Shown piece after piece: positions 26,177 through 36,083 of a DNA stretch of 64,000 nt (positions are counted from its first letter, which is position 1; the number at the start of each line of letters is the position of its first letter). The notes under the pieces are model-generated. The model made no database searches. It saw nothing but the letters and a program-made list of their open reading frames with translations, and had not been told where the DNA came from. Position numbers and translations under genes: made by a program. This DNA is from Salibacterium qingdaonense (GTDB taxonomy: Bacteria; Bacillota; Bacilli; Bacillales; Marinococcaceae). The stretch lies in NCBI RefSeq assembly GCF_900114715.1, contig NZ_FOTY01000014.1, positions 16,444 through 80,443 of the forward strand, read 5' to 3'.

Positions 26177-28598
26177 AGCCGGCTGCGACTATATTGACAA
26201 GTCTTCCCGGTATGGCAATGACTTTGCGGATGGTTTTCCCCTCAATTTCTTCGCTGATCTTTTCGTCTGCTCTGGCAATTGTTTCAAGCTGCTGTTCATC
26301 AGCATCCTTCGGTACAACCGCTTTGGAGCGTACTTTGCCATTAATCTGAAGTACAATTTCCACTTCATCTTCCACAAGCATGTTCTCGTCATACGACGGC
26401 CATGGCTCGTACGCAATAGTTCCTTCATAACCAAGAAGTTCCCATATTTCTTCAGCCAGGTGCGGAGCCACCGGAGCCAGCAGCTTAATAAAGCCTTCCA
26501 TAAACGGTCTCGGGAGCTTTTCCTGTTTGTAGCTCTCATTAATAAACACCATCAGCTGGCTGATACCGGTATTAAAGCGGAGGTGGGAAAATTCTTCTGT
26601 CACCTTGTATACGGTCTTATGATACGTACGTTCAAAATCTTCAGTACCCCCGCTTTCTGTAACAGCTTCCGACAGGGCCTGTTTTTCATCGGTGAATATA
26701 CGCCACACCCGGTCGAGGAAACGTCGGGCGCCGTCCAGGCCGTTTTCCGACCAGGCCACTGCAGCCTCAAGCGGTCCCATAAACATCTCATAAAGCCGCA
26801 GAGTGTCGGCTCCATGGGTTTTTATAATGTCATCCGGATTGACAACATTCCCTTTGGATTTACTCATTTTCTCATTGTTTTCCCCAAGGATCATCCCCTG
26901 GTTATACAGACGTTGAAACGGCTCTTTCGTCGGAACCACGCCGATATCGTACAGCACTTTGTGCCAAAAGCGTGCATACAGCAGGTGCAGCACGGCATGC
27001 TCGGCGCCGCCGACATAAATGTCAACCGGAAGCCATTGTTTCAGTTTTTCTTCATCCGCCAGTTTCTCCTCATTGTCCGGATCGATAAAACGAAGGTAGT
27101 ACCAGCAGCTTCCCGCCCACTGAGGCATGGTGTTTGTCTCGCGGCGTCCTTTCATACCGGTAGCAGGATCCGTAACATCCAGCCACTGCTCCGCATTGGC
27201 AAGTGGAGATTCTCCGTTACCGGACGGCTTGAATTCTTCCAGCTCCGGCAGTTCCAGAGGAAGTTCATCTTCAGGAACCGGGGTGAGAGAACCGTCTTCC
27301 CAGTGAATCATCGGGATAGGTTCTCCCCAGTAACGCTGACGGCTGAAGAGCCAGTCACGGAGACGGTACGTCACTTCTTTTTTCCCTTTGCCTTCCTGTT
27401 CAAGACGTTCCGTCATTGCTGAAATGGCTTCTTCTGTATGAAGACCGTTTAGAAACCGGGAGTTGATATGAGGGCCGTCGCCTTCATAGGCCTCTTCCTT
27501 TGTATTCCCGCCTTCCACAACTTCTACAATCGGAAGATCAAATGCTGTGGCGAATTCATAGTCACGCTGGTCATGTCCCGGCACAGCCATAACTGCTCCG
27601 GTTCCGTAACTGACAAGAACGTAGTCGGCAATATAAATCGGAAGCTTTTCCTCGTTGACCGGATTAACAGCATAAGCACCAGTGAATACCCCTGTTTTCT
27701 CTTTTTGCAGTTCCATCCGCTCGAGATCGCTTTTCGTTCCGATTTCCTTCTTATAGGCATCAACAGCATTTTTTTGTTCATCGGTTGTAATTTCATCAAT
27801 CAGCTCATGCTCCGGTGCCAGCACACAGTATGTCGCACCGAATAATGTATCCGGCCGGGTTGTGAAAGCGGTGAATTTCTCATCATGACCGTCGATGTCA
27901 AAATATACTTCCGCGCCCTCGGAGCGGCCGATCCAGTTCCGCTGCATATCTTTAACGCTCTCCGGCCAGTCGAGATCTTCCAGATCTTCAAGAAGGCGGT
28001 CGGCATATTCGGTGATTTTGAGCATCCACTGCTTCATCGGCCTGCGTTCCACCGGATGGTCCCCGCGTTCACTGCGGCCGTCAATCACTTCTTCATTGGC
28101 GAGTACCGTTCCAAGTGCAGGGCACCAATTCACCGCCACCTCATCGACATAAGCCAGTCCCTTTTTGTAAAGCTGGATAAAAATCCACTGCGTCCATTTA
28201 TAATAGGAAGGATCCGTTGTATTAATTTCACGGTCCCAGTCATAGGAAAACCCGAGTGCCTTGATCTGGCGTTTAAAAGTTTCAATGTTGGCCTGGGTGA
28301 AATCCCCGGGATTCTTTCCGGTATCCAGAGCAAACTGCTCCGCCGGAAGACCGAACGCATCCCATCCCATCGGATGAAGCACCTGGTACCCCTGCATCCG
28401 CTTCATTCGGGAAATAATATCAGTTGCGGTATATCCTTCCGGATGTCCGACGTGCAGACCTGCGCCTGATGGATACGGGAACATATCAAGCGCGTAAAAT
28501 TTGCTGTCTGCTTCCGGATAATCCGGTGTTTTGAAAATATGATTGTTTTCCCAATACTGCTGCCATTTCTTTTCGATATCCTGGTGGGGAAAAGCCAT
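26175..28598 (-). CDS. leuS: leucyl-tRNA synthetase
   Basis: An 807-aa class I synthetase that charges tRNA-Leu. The HIGH motif reads HVGH (residues 49-52, in [17 protein letters not shown]), the KMSKS motif is [10 protein letters not shown] in the second half, and the CP1 editing domain lies between ([12 protein letters not shown]). Length and order fit bacterial LeuRS. AAAGGAGG lies upstream of the ATG. Expression is controlled by an upstream leucine T-box. Confidence 0.98.
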   Translation of the reverse strand: MAFPHQDIEKKWQQYWENNHIFKTPDYPEADSKFYALDMFPYPSGAGLHVGHPEGYTATDIISRMKRMQGYQVLHPMGWDAFGLPAEQFALDTGKNPGDFTQANIETFKRQIKALGFSYDWDREINTTDPSYYKWTQWIFIQLYKKGLAYVDEVAVNWCPALGTVLANEEVIDGRSERGDHPVERRPMKQWMLKITEYADRLLEDLEDLDWPESVKDMQRNWIGRSEGAEVYFDIDGHDEKFTAFTTRPDTLFGATYCVLAPEHELIDEITTDEQKNAVDAYKKEIGTKSDLERMELQKEKTGVFTGAYAVNPVNEEKLPIYIADYVLVSYGTGAVMAVPGHDQRDYEFATAFDLPIVEVVEGGNTKEEAYEGDGPHINSRFLNGLHTEEAISAMTERLEQEGKGKKEVTYRLRDWLFSRQRYWGEPIPMIHWEDGSLTPVPEDELPLELPELEEFKPSGNGESPLANAEQWLDVTDPATGMKGRRETNTMPQWAGSCWYYLRFIDPDNEEKLADEEKLKQWLPVDIYVGGAEHAVLHLLYARFWHKVLYDIGVVPTKEPFQRLYNQGMILGENNEKMSKSKGNVVNPDDIIKTHGADTLRLYEMFMGPLEAAVAWSENGLDGARRFLDRVWRIFTDEKQALSEAVTESGGTEDFERTYHKTVYKVTEEFSHLRFNTGISQLMVFINESYKQEKLPRPFMEGFIKLLAPVAPHLAEEIWELLGYEGTIAYEPWPSYDENMLVEDEVEIVLQINGKVRSKAVVPKDADEQQLETIARADEKISEEIEGKTIRKVIAIPGRLVNIVAAG

Positions 28599-28656
28599 TG
28601 TGTATGTACCTCCTTTAATTTCCTTTGTGTTTTACTTGAACCCGCGTATGTATCCA

Positions 28657-28957
28657 TTAAAAACCTCCCGCCCCTACCTGCTTCCTATAGGGACGAGAGG
28701 TTGTTCTTTCAGCTTCCATTCCCGCGGTGCCACCCTGATTGGCATGCGTATCCCGCACGCCCGCTCTTCGATATCCCTAACGCGGATGCACGGCAGAAGG
28801 TACTGCTCATTCTCTTCTGCAACTTAAAGGAGAGTTCACAGTTTCCTTCGTACGGCTTCCAGCCTCCGCCGTCTCTCTGTCACCCGGTTCCCTGCTACTA
28901 TTCCTTGTCAACGTTGTTCCTGTATGAATAAAGCATATTTGCAGATTCTGTTCAATA
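28657..28957 (-). promoter_or_regulatory. leucine T-box riboswitch of leuS
   Basis: The minus-strand leader carries the T-box sequence AGGGTGGCACCGCGG (28736-28722), which contacts uncharged tRNA ends. Stem I has an AGAGAG motif and GGCTGGAAGCC. The specifier loop GTGAACTCTC places a CTC leucine codon at 28834-28832. A terminator follows: CCTCTCGTCCC (from 28700) pairs with a GGGGCGGGAGG arm, then TTTTTA. Uncharged tRNA-Leu should favour the antiterminator and leuS expression. This mechanism is established for the class. Confidence 0.93.
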
Positions 28958-28963
28958 CTTGGT

Positions 28964-28992
28964 ATTTTATGAACTTCCATGCTGTCTGTCAA
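28964..28992 (-). promoter_or_regulatory. sigma-A promoter of leuS
   Basis: Perfect -35 TTGACA (28992-28987), 17-bp spacer, -10 TAAAAT (28969-28964), ahead of the T-box. Confidence 0.85.
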
Positions 28993-29102
28993 GATTGGTC
29001 AGGACACATTGTCAAAACCACGTTGTTTAACAGCATATTACCTATCTTACCATATTACACGCCCGTCTTGAAGAAGGCAAACGGGACCATATAAGTGTCT
29101 GT

Positions 29103-29131
29103 TTGGATGTGAAGAGGAATCGTGCTAAAAT
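29103..29131 (+). promoter_or_regulatory. sigma-A promoter of ytqA-mnmM
   Basis: -35 TTGGAT (29103-29108), 17-bp spacer, -10 TAAAAT (29126-29131). Confidence 0.65.
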
Positions 29132-29166
29132 ACAGAAGTATAGCGTGTAGAAGGAGAGATTCAATC

Positions 29167-30138
29167 ATGACGCTGAATGAACAGGATCAGCTCCCCCTGA
29201 AATGGGGAGAAAAACGTTATCATACATGGAACCACCATCTGCGCAGTCATTTCGGTGAAAAGATTTTTAAAATTCCTCTCGATGGAGGGTTCACGTGCCC
29301 GAACCGGGACGGAAAGGCTGCATCCGGAGGCTGCACCTTCTGTTCGGCCCGCGGTTCCGGAGATTTCGCAGGTGACCGGCGTGATGATCTGGTGAAACAG
29401 TTTCACGAGATTAAAGACCGGATGCACCAAAAATGGAAAAACGGAAAATATATCGGTTACTTCCAGGCATTCAGCAATACGTACGCACCGGTAGAGGAAC
29501 TGCGTGAGATGTTTGAAGTTATTCTCGAACAGGACGGGGTTGTCGGTCTCGCCATAGCGACCAGACCGGACTGCCTGCCTGATGATGTCGTTGAGTATCT
29601 CGCTGAACTGAATGAACGGACCCACCTCTGGGTCGAACTCGGCCTGCAGACCGTTCATGAAAGTACAGCCGACCTGATTAACCGGGCCCACGACTTTGAA
29701 TGCTATAAAGAAGGAGTGAACAAACTCCGCGCCCATGGCATCCGTGTCTGCTCCCACATTATCGACGGACTGCCGCAGGAATCCTATGAGATGATGAAAG
29801 AAACTGCGGCGGAAGTGGCAAAGCTTGATGTACAAGGCATTAAAATCCACTTGCTGCATCTATTGAAACATACCCCTATGGTTCATCAATACGAACAGGG
29901 ACTGCTGGAATTTATGGACATGGAAGAATACGTGAATCTTGTCGTTGACCAGATTGAGCTGCTTCCGCCGGAGATGGTCATTCACCGCTTGACCGGGGAC
30001 GGCCCTGCCGACCTTCTGATCGGTCCGATGTGGAGCCTGAACAAATGGGAAGTTCTAAATGCCATCGATGCGGAGCTTGAGCGCCGTAACAGCTGGCAGG
30101 GAAAATATCACCAGCCGGAGGCAGCCCTCTCGCGATGA
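29167..30138 (+). CDS. ytqA: YtqA, radical SAM protein (TIGR01212 family)
   Basis: A 323-aa radical SAM protein. The 4Fe-4S cluster site is the longer-spaced CPNRDGKAASGGCTFC (Cys-x11-Cys-x2-Cys), as in YtqA/YhcC relatives. Later segments YFQAFSNTYAP, IATRPDCLPDD and WVELGLQT are typical of the Elp3-like core. The reaction is not firmly established, but pairing with mnmM suggests tRNA wobble-uridine chemistry. ATG 29167 follows AAGGAGAG. It overlaps mnmM by 4 bp. Confidence 0.88.
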   Translation: MTLNEQDQLPLKWGEKRYHTWNHHLRSHFGEKIFKIPLDGGFTCPNRDGKAASGGCTFCSARGSGDFAGDRRDDLVKQFHEIKDRMHQKWKNGKYIGYFQAFSNTYAPVEELREMFEVILEQDGVVGLAIATRPDCLPDDVVEYLAELNERTHLWVELGLQTVHESTADLINRAHDFECYKEGVNKLRAHGIRVCSHIIDGLPQESYEMMKETAAEVAKLDVQGIKIHLLHLLKHTPMVHQYEQGLLEFMDMEEYVNLVVDQIELLPPEMVIHRLTGDGPADLLIGPMWSLNKWEVLNAIDAELERRNSWQGKYHQPEAALSR

Positions 30139-30707
30139 CAATACCCGATGTGCTTGCATTTGCCAAAGAATGGATGGGAAGGGTACTCGAAAACGGCGAT
30201 ACAGCCATTGACGCCACCGCAGGAACCGGCCGGGATACGCTTCATCTCGCACACTGTGTCGGCAGCAGCGGACATGTGTTCAGTTTTGATATTCAGACAG
30301 AAGCACTGGAACAGACGAAACAGCGTCTCGAACAACATCAGCTGCATGAGCGGACGACTTTGATAAACAAAGGCCATGAGAACGCAGCGGCACAAATCCC
30401 ATCAGAACACCGCGAAAAACTAAAAGCAGCAGTCTTTAACCTCGGTTACCTTCCCGGCGGGGACAAAACGATCACCACCCGGACGGAAACAACGATACAA
30501 GCCATATCGCAGCTGCTTGATATCATAAAATCCGGAGGCCTTCTTTTCGTCGTCGTTTATCCGGGACATCCTGAAGGTAGAATGGAAAAAGACAAACTGG
30601 AAGAATACGCTGCCGCGCTGCCTCAAAGAGATATACAGGTGCTGCGTTATGAATTTATGAATCAAGTGAACCAGCCCCCTTATTTATTTATTTTTGATAA
30701 AAGATAG
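30135..30707 (+). CDS. mnmM: tRNA mnm5(s2)U-biosynthesis methyltransferase MnmM (YtqB)
   Basis: A 190-aa SAM-dependent methyltransferase. The SAM loop is DATAGTGRDTLHLA and the catalytic-region motif is NLGYLPGGDK (NxGYLPG), diagnostic for the YtqB/MnmM family. B. subtilis MnmM methylates nm5U34 to mnm5U34 in tRNA. The ATGA overlap with ytqA implies translational coupling, as in B. subtilis. Confidence 0.9.
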   Translation: MTIPDVLAFAKEWMGRVLENGDTAIDATAGTGRDTLHLAHCVGSSGHVFSFDIQTEALEQTKQRLEQHQLHERTTLINKGHENAAAQIPSEHREKLKAAVFNLGYLPGGDKTITTRTETTIQAISQLLDIIKSGGLLFVVVYPGHPEGRMEKDKLEEYAAALPQRDIQVLRYEFMNQVNQPPYLFIFDKR

Positions 30708-30720
30708 GAAGTGAATGTAT

Positions 30721-31287
30721 ATGACAATCATTGATTCCATGCTTTCTTTTAATGAAAAATTTGTGGAAGGAAAAGAGTACGAGCCCTTACAGACGTCCAA
30801 GTTTCCGGACAAGAAAATTGTTATTTTGACGTGTATGGACACTCGGCTCATTGAGCTGCTCCCCCGGGCATTAAATCTGAAAAACGGAGACGCAAAAATT
30901 GTCAAAAACGCCGGTGCAATCGTGACCGATCCCTATGACAGCATTATGCGCAGCATCATTGTCGCGCTTTATGCCCTTAAAGCCGACGAAGTTGCCGTCA
31001 TCGGTCATTACGGGTGCGGCATGACCGGCCTGACTTCCGATGATATCTTCAGCCAGGCCGAAGCCCGCGGTGCCGATACCGCCCGGCTGCAGGAAGCAGC
31101 CTACGCCGGTGTCGATTTGGACAAGTGGATGCGCGGATTCAACGATGTCGAAGAAAATGTGAAAAACAGCGCTGATATCATAAGGAATCATCCCCTGCTG
31201 CCGGAAGGAACACCCGTTCACGGCCTTGCCATCTCCCCGGACACAGGCGGACTCACCGTTATTGAAAAAGCAGCGGCTTCCCAGTGA
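30721..31287 (+). CDS. ytiB: beta-class carbonic anhydrase (YtiB type)
   Basis: A 188-aa zinc enzyme interconverting CO2 and bicarbonate. Zinc and catalytic residues are visible: Cys38-Asp40-Arg42 in TCMDTRL, and His96/Cys99 in GHYGCGM. Length agrees with B. subtilis YtiB (about 187 aa). The inner ATG at 30721 fits the AGGAAGTG site better than the ATG six bases earlier. It lies 13 bp after mnmM and probably shares its transcript; a strong terminator follows. Confidence 0.9.
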   Translation: MTIIDSMLSFNEKFVEGKEYEPLQTSKFPDKKIVILTCMDTRLIELLPRALNLKNGDAKIVKNAGAIVTDPYDSIMRSIIVALYALKADEVAVIGHYGCGMTGLTSDDIFSQAEARGADTARLQEAAYAGVDLDKWMRGFNDVEENVKNSADIIRNHPLLPEGTPVHGLAISPDTGGLTVIEKAAASQ

Positions 31288-31303
31288 AGCCGCTGCTTTT
31301 TTT
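31267..31303. terminator. bidirectional terminator, ytiB / ytpB
   Basis: GCAGCGGCTTC and GAAGCCGCTGC form a perfect 11-bp stem with a 5-nt loop, flanked by A and T runs. Confidence 0.9.
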
Positions 31304-31304
31304 G

Positions 31305-32384
31305 TTACCCGTATATCAATTTGGAATTCCGTCTGTAGACCCAGGTGTTAATGTAAAAGAACGCAGCCGGCAGTCCGCCGAAGCGGATGAATTGTTTGGC
31401 TGTTTTTTTCATTGATGGCTCTGTCTGTACTTTCTCATCTGCCAGATAAATCGCAAATAATCCTTTGACAATTAATGAATGAAATGCAGCATCCGGCAGT
31501 TTCCGCACTTTCTTCTCCGCCTCTTTCTTAAAGTAACGAACCCTCTCCACCATTTCTTCTTCGTCTTCATACTGCGCACAGAAATTAAGTTCATCATCAG
31601 CGATGTCTTCCTGCTGATCAATAAAGTAATCCAGTAGAATATGAACACCCTGCACATACGGGAAGTAAACCGATTTGATCGACCGGGCCTGTACGTCTGC
31701 CAGGTGGGATCTGGCAGCGTAAGCTCCAAGCGCGTAGATTCCAAGAGTTGAACCGGTACAGGCATTGAATTCGTACCAGCGGATATCAGGAAACTCCTCT
31801 TTGACTTCATCAAACCAGGCGGTTAATCTCGGCACACGCTCTTCTTTTTGAACATGCTTATGAACCTGAAGGGTCCTGTAGTAATGAGATAATTCCTCCA
31901 TGTACTCTTTTGCATTCCAAAAGCCGGGAAACGTCACAAGATTAGACTGGCAGGTTTCCACTAATTCTTTCAAATAATCTCCGTCATCCTGATCTTCCCG
32001 GTAAAAATAATAATTTTCCACCTCCTGCCCCGGCTCAAGGGCATGCTGCAACGCTTTGTGAAGCATATGAAAATCGTCGGGATTCTGAGATTCGCTCCAG
32101 TCGCATAGTCCGTCCAGGTAATCGCAGATCGTCTGGTATGCAATGATAAACTGAAGGATGTTTTCCTGTCTGCTCTCCGGAGCAAACATGGCATACACTC
32201 CGCCGCCTTCACAGTGGAAAGCTTTATTTTCTATGCTTATTAAAGCCTGTCTCCGCAGTTCGGGGTTCGGGATCTGCTCTGCTTTTTCCCGCCACTGTCC
32301 GAGCATACGGTGCACCTTGGGAATAACCTCCCGGTAAATGGTGTACATCATGGTCCATGGCGTTGCTGGTACGTTCACTGTCAT
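31305..32384 (-). CDS. ytpB: tetraprenyl-beta-curcumene synthase (YtpB, DUF2600)
   Basis: A 359-aa, largely helical terpene synthase. B. subtilis YtpB cyclises C35 heptaprenyl diphosphate to tetraprenyl-beta-curcumene, precursor of sporulenes-like sesquarterpenes. Acid-rich motifs DYLDGLCD and LDYFIDQQEDIADDE probably bind Mg-diphosphate, although no classical DDxxD is present, which is normal for this family. It overlaps ytpA by 4 bp, so the two are coupled as in B. subtilis. Confidence 0.88.
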   Translation of the reverse strand: MTVNVPATPWTMMYTIYREVIPKVHRMLGQWREKAEQIPNPELRRQALISIENKAFHCEGGGVYAMFAPESRQENILQFIIAYQTICDYLDGLCDWSESQNPDDFHMLHKALQHALEPGQEVENYYFYREDQDDGDYLKELVETCQSNLVTFPGFWNAKEYMEELSHYYRTLQVHKHVQKEERVPRLTAWFDEVKEEFPDIRWYEFNACTGSTLGIYALGAYAARSHLADVQARSIKSVYFPYVQGVHILLDYFIDQQEDIADDELNFCAQYEDEEEMVERVRYFKKEAEKKVRKLPDAAFHSLIVKGLFAIYLADEKVQTEPSMKKTAKQFIRFGGLPAAFFYINTWVYRRNSKLIYG

Positions 32385-33187
32385 CCTTCTTCCCCCTCTA
32401 TTGTCTTTTCAAGGCGCTGCTCTGCAAAGTGCATCAGGAACCTGAATACATCTTCGCGCTCCGGCTCATGAAGCAGCTCATGATACAGTCCTTTCCATTC
32501 CCGGTACGCGCAATCTGAGATGTGAAGCTGATTAAACCATCGCCGTACCGAAGACCCATCTACAATGTAATCCTCTCCGGCCTGCATCACCAGGGTGGGA
32601 ACATCGGGATAATAATCCGGATAAAGTTGAGCCTGTTTTACAGCTTTCGTTAATTCCCGGTACCACCGGAGTGTTACCGTCGATACGATTAAATCATCCT
32701 GCCTGAAAGCAGCTCTTGTCTCTTCATGTCTTGTGAGCAGCTCTGCTGTGATCCCTGATCCGGCCCGCAACGAAGGAGTCACGCGGTGCAGCACTTTCGA
32801 GGCAAGTTCCACTCCCCTGTTTGGAGAGTCCGCCAGTCCAAGACACGGGGAGGAAAGAATAACTCCCTGAACCGGCAGATATTTTTCCATCAAAGCCCGT
32901 ACCGCAATTAATCCTCCCAGACTGTGTCCGAACAGAAACACCGGAACATCAAGCGCGGCTGCCTCTTTATACCAGTTGTACACGGCATCTATGTACTGAT
33001 CAAAACGGTCAATGTGACCTCTTTTTCCTCTCGTTTTACCGTGCCCCGGCAGATCACCGGCAACAACATGAAAACCCCGGCTGTTCAGACGATTTATCCA
33101 TTCCCTGTAACGGCCGTGATGTTCACCGACTCCATGAATCAGCACTATGGTACCGCGTGGTTTGTCCGTTAACCATGTATTTATCAT
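32381..33187 (-). CDS. ytpA: YtpA, alpha/beta hydrolase (lysophospholipase-like)
   Basis: A 268-aa alpha/beta hydrolase. It has oxyanion-side VLIHGVGEHHGRY, the nucleophile elbow FGHSLGG, and a C-terminal catalytic His in GLYHELLHEPERE. B. subtilis YtpA is linked to making the lysophospholipid antibiotic bacilysocin. The start is placed at MINTWLTDKPRG (33187), because it matches the short N terminus of YtpA and AGGAAC lies 9 nt upstream. The frame remains open with ATGs 15 and 20 codons earlier. It is followed by ytpB. Confidence 0.85.
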   Translation of the reverse strand: MINTWLTDKPRGTIVLIHGVGEHHGRYREWINRLNSRGFHVVAGDLPGHGKTRGKRGHIDRFDQYIDAVYNWYKEAAALDVPVFLFGHSLGGLIAVRALMEKYLPVQGVILSSPCLGLADSPNRGVELASKVLHRVTPSLRAGSGITAELLTRHEETRAAFRQDDLIVSTVTLRWYRELTKAVKQAQLYPDYYPDVPTLVMQAGEDYIVDGSSVRRWFNQLHISDCAYREWKGLYHELLHEPEREDVFRFLMHFAEQRLEKTIEGEEG

Positions 33188-33316
33188 CTTATTTGTTCCT
33201 GCCTTTCCATCGCTGCATCGAACTTGAACCATTACTTCCCTATCCATTTTACTATGATTTTTGCTAAACTTACATTAAAGTCAGTAAAATTCTATGAAGG
33301 ATCAGGAGGTTCCACC

Positions 33317-33835
33317 ATGCTCTATGATTATAAAGGAAAATTTCCGGACATCGCAGATTCCGCTTACATAGCTGATTATGTGACCATTACCGGAGATGTG
33401 AAAATCGGCGAAGAATCAAGTGTCTGGTTCAACACGGTGATCCGCGGAGATGTTGCTCCCACTATTATCGGTAATGGTGTCAATATTCAGGACCAGTCCG
33501 TTCTCCATCAAAGTCCAAAAAACCCCCTGATTGTTGAAGATGACGTTACCGTCGGTCATATGGTCATCCTGCACAGCGCCATCATACGAAAAAACGCATT
33601 GATCGGAATGGGGGCCAAGATTCTGGACCGTGCAGAAATCGGGGAAGAAGCTTTTATTGGTGCCGGTTCCCTTGTACCGCCGGGAAAGGTGATTCCACCG
33701 CGCACTCTCGCCCTTGGAAGTCCTGCCAGGGTGGTCCGTGATTTGACCGATGAGGACTTGAACGAAATGCACCGTGTTCAGCAGTCCTATGTAGAAAAAA
33801 GCAGATACTACAAAGAATTGATGTCTGATTCCTGA
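33317..33835 (+). CDS. ytoA: gamma carbonic anhydrase-like hexapeptide protein (YtoA)
   Basis: A 172-aa left-handed beta-helix protein of hexapeptide repeats (IADYVTITGDVKIGEESSVW and so on). It retains the gamma-CA metal positions: a His in VLHQS, and GHMVILH with two more. Family members bind zinc or iron as trimers; activity is variable, so carbonic anhydrase function is only probable. ATG 33317 follows CAGGAGG. It is divergent from ytpA and convergent with metK. Confidence 0.88.
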   Translation: MLYDYKGKFPDIADSAYIADYVTITGDVKIGEESSVWFNTVIRGDVAPTIIGNGVNIQDQSVLHQSPKNPLIVEDDVTVGHMVILHSAIIRKNALIGMGAKILDRAEIGEEAFIGAGSLVPPGKVIPPRTLALGSPARVVRDLTDEDLNEMHRVQQSYVEKSRYYKELMSDS

Positions 33836-33890
33836 ACCGTCATTCCATTGTATATCCCGCTCCGCCCGTTCAAACAGATGCAGTATAAAG

Positions 33891-33944
33891 AATCCGGACG
33901 ATGCCGCATTCTATAGAGAATGTTATCCACACGTCCGGATTTTG
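33891..33944. terminator. bidirectional terminator, ytoA / metK
   Basis: AATCCGGACG (33891-33900) pairs with CGTCCGGATT (33932-33941), with an inner CATTCT/AGAATG stem. Confidence 0.85.
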
Positions 33945-33979
33945 GTCTTGGTGTATTCACTTCATGCAGGCTTATTTTT

Positions 33980-35188
33980 TCATCTGTTCTGCGCGGCCTG
34001 TTCTTTCAGTGCCCCGGCCTTGTCAACAGATTCCCACGGCAGTTCCACATCTGATCTGCCAAAATGACCGTAAGCTGCAGTCTGCCGGTAAATCGGCCGT
34101 CGCAGATCGAGCATTTTTATAATGCCTGCCGGCCGGAGGTCAAAGTTGCTGCGGACAAGTTCGGCCAGAATTTCTTCGGACACTTCCGCCGTACCAAACG
34201 TTTCCACCGAGACGGAGACAGGACGTGCCACGCCGATCGCATAGGCAAGCTGCACTTCGCATTTTTCGGCAAGTCCCGCCGCAATAATATTTTTAGCAGC
34301 ATAGCGGGCGGCGTAAGATGCGGAACGGTCCACTTTTGTCGCATCTTTTCCAGAAAAAGCTCCGCCACCATGACGGGCATAACCACCGTACGTATCGACG
34401 ATGATTTTCCTCCCGGTCAATCCGGCATCTCCCTGCGGACCGCCTATGACGAAGCGTCCGGTCGGATTAATAAAATAATTCGTCTCTTCATCAAGAAAGT
34501 GCTCCGGAACGACTGGTTGAATAACGTGTTCTTTCAAATCTCTCTCTATCTCATCTAGGGATATATCAGCATGGTGCTGCGTAGAAATAACAATGGTCTC
34601 CACCCGCAGCGGCTTTCCATCTTCGCCGTACTCCACCGTCACCTGGGTTTTCCCGTCCGGACGAAGGTAAGGGATAGTACCATCATTTCTTACTTCTGTC
34701 AGACGGCGGGCCAGCTTGTGTGCCAGCGAAATCGGAAGCGGCATCAGTTCCGGCGTTTCATTATCGGCATAGCCGAACATTAACCCCTGGTCACCGGCAC
34801 CAATCGCCTCCAATTCTCCTTCGGTCATCTGCCCTTCTCTTGCTTCGAGCGCCTGGTCCACTCCCTGGGCAATATCAGAGGACTGTTCGTCAATCGAAGT
34901 AAGGACAGAGCACGTTTCGTGGTCAAATCCGTACTTGGCTCTTGTATAGCCTATTTTTTTGAGCGTATCCCTTACAATGCTTGGAATATCCACGTATGTT
35001 GAGGTTGTGATTTCGCCGGCTACCAGAACAAGCCCGGTGTTCACAACCGTTTCGCAGGCCACCCTGGCATTGGGATCTTTCGATATAATTTCATCCAGTA
35101 TGGCATCGGAGATCTGATCACAGATTTTGTCCGGATGCCCTTCTGTTACTGATTCTGATGTAAACAAACGTCTTCCATCCGTAGACAC
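33980..35188 (-). CDS. metK: S-adenosylmethionine synthetase
   Basis: A 402-aa enzyme making SAM from methionine and ATP. Signature motifs: [30 protein letters not shown] and the phosphate-binding GGGAFSGKD. Length is typical. It starts with GTG at 35188, 8 nt after GGGGAGG, giving [17 protein letters not shown] riboswitch precedes it, so the product represses its own synthesis. Confidence 0.98.
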   Translation of the reverse strand: MSTDGRRLFTSESVTEGHPDKICDQISDAILDEIISKDPNARVACETVVNTGLVLVAGEITTSTYVDIPSIVRDTLKKIGYTRAKYGFDHETCSVLTSIDEQSSDIAQGVDQALEAREGQMTEGELEAIGAGDQGLMFGYADNETPELMPLPISLAHKLARRLTEVRNDGTIPYLRPDGKTQVTVEYGEDGKPLRVETIVISTQHHADISLDEIERDLKEHVIQPVVPEHFLDEETNYFINPTGRFVIGGPQGDAGLTGRKIIVDTYGGYARHGGGAFSGKDATKVDRSASYAARYAAKNIIAAGLAEKCEVQLAYAIGVARPVSVSVETFGTAEVSEEILAELVRSNFDLRPAGIIKMLDLRRPIYRQTAAYGHFGRSDVELPWESVDKAGALKEQAAQNR

Positions 35189-35291
35189 TTGTACTGCCTC
35201 CCCTTCACGTTAGATTGTTACGGCACTCATTCCCTATGTTCCAATTCTTAAAGACGAGCAGGCGTAAACAGTGTTTCTATCCCATGAAAAC

Positions 35292-35465
35292 ATAAAGACC
35301 CCTTTTCCATGGCGAGGAAAAGGGGTCTCGATCCGTTCACCTTTTTCGCCTCTTATCTTCCAAGACGTTATTCCGTCTTTCCAGGTTAGCACCTTTGCCT
35401 CCTGCAAGAGGAGGATGGTTGCCGGGCTTCAAAGGGCCTGTCCCTCCACCAGCTCGGGATAAGAG
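35292..35465 (-). promoter_or_regulatory. SAM-I (S-box) riboswitch of metK
   Basis: The aptamer spans 35465-35350 on the minus strand. P1 arms are CTCTTATC and GATAAGAG. Conserved core segments include GAGCTGGTGGAGGGAC, GGCCCTTTGAAGCCCGGCAACC and GGTGCTAA. The terminator at 35327-35292 is GACCCCTTTTCC / GGAAAAGGGGTC with TTTATG. SAM binding favours the terminator; this is established for the class. Confidence 0.96.
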
Positions 35466-35481
35466 TATCCGTTCAACAGTT

Positions 35482-35510
35482 ATAGTATCGTACAACAAGG
35501 ATTGTGTCAA
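35482..35510 (-). promoter_or_regulatory. sigma-A promoter of metK
   Basis: -35 TTGACA (35510-35505), 17-bp spacer, -10 TACTAT (35487-35482), immediately upstream of the S-box. Confidence 0.75.
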
Positions 35511-35514
35511 ATAA

Positions 35515-35907
35515 TCAGCGCTTGATGCCGCAGGTTCCGGAATCACACGTTGCTCCTGAGAATGTATGGCGGTTGCGGGCGACAACCCGGTACAGTTTCT
35601 CACCAATCTGATCCGCTCCGGGCAGGTGAAATAACAAAGACGCCCACTTTCCGGCTGGAAGCAGCTGCACGATGCGCTTCACCGCCGCAAATCCGGTATA
35701 AAGGTACGTATTATTTTCCAGGAGATGCATCGCTTCCTGTACATTCCGTCCTTTTAACAGTGGGTACTTTTCCAGTGTATCGGGATCTTGAATATCGAGC
35801 CACGTAATCATTCCAGTGTGGTCTCTTTTTTCGATGATGCGTTTGGACTCCCGGCAGATGCCGCAGCTTTGATCGTAAAAGACGATGATGGAGGACAAAT
35901 GATTCAT
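35515..35907 (-). CDS. DCC-family thiol-disulfide oxidoreductase-like protein (DUF393)
   Basis: A 130-aa protein of the DCC/YuxK family. The N-terminal VFYDQSCGICRESKRII replaces the usual YDGxCxxC with a CxxC pair, and the C-terminal half has the conserved AGKWASLLFHLPG and a terminal Cys pair. The fold is thioredoxin-like; no substrate is established. CAGGAGGG precedes the ATG. Its stop lies only 5 bp upstream of the metK promoter, so readthrough into metK is possible. Confidence 0.8.
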   Translation of the reverse strand: MNHLSSIIVFYDQSCGICRESKRIIEKRDHTGMITWLDIQDPDTLEKYPLLKGRNVQEAMHLLENNTYLYTGFAAVKRIVQLLPAGKWASLLFHLPGADQIGEKLYRVVARNRHTFSGATCDSGTCGIKR

Positions 35908-36008
35908 AGAGAACCCTCCTGTTTTGTTTCATTTAGTATAACATATTTTTTCCCTTTGTCCGTTCCTTTTGAAACAAAGATAAGCATAACATTTTTTAAT
36001 AAAAAGTA

Positions 36009-36036
36009 TAGACTGTTAAGCGAAATGTGTTATACT
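36009..36036 (+). promoter_or_regulatory. pckA promoter with CcpN-like box
   Basis: -35 TAGACT (36009-36014), 16-bp spacer, -10 TATACT (36031-36036). TGTGTTATACT (36026-36036) fits the B. subtilis CcpN consensus TRTGHYATAYW at all 11 positions and overlaps the -10. CcpN represses pckA and gapB during glycolytic growth in B. subtilis; a similar role here is inferred. Confidence 0.6.
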
Positions 36037-36083
36037 ATTTCGTAACAAAAACAATATTCTGATAAAAGAAAGGATTTTCCGCC

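Noticed and set aside
26460..27422. 320-codon plus-strand frame inside leuS
   Set aside because: Entirely antisense to a clear leuS; long only because of codon bias of leuS.
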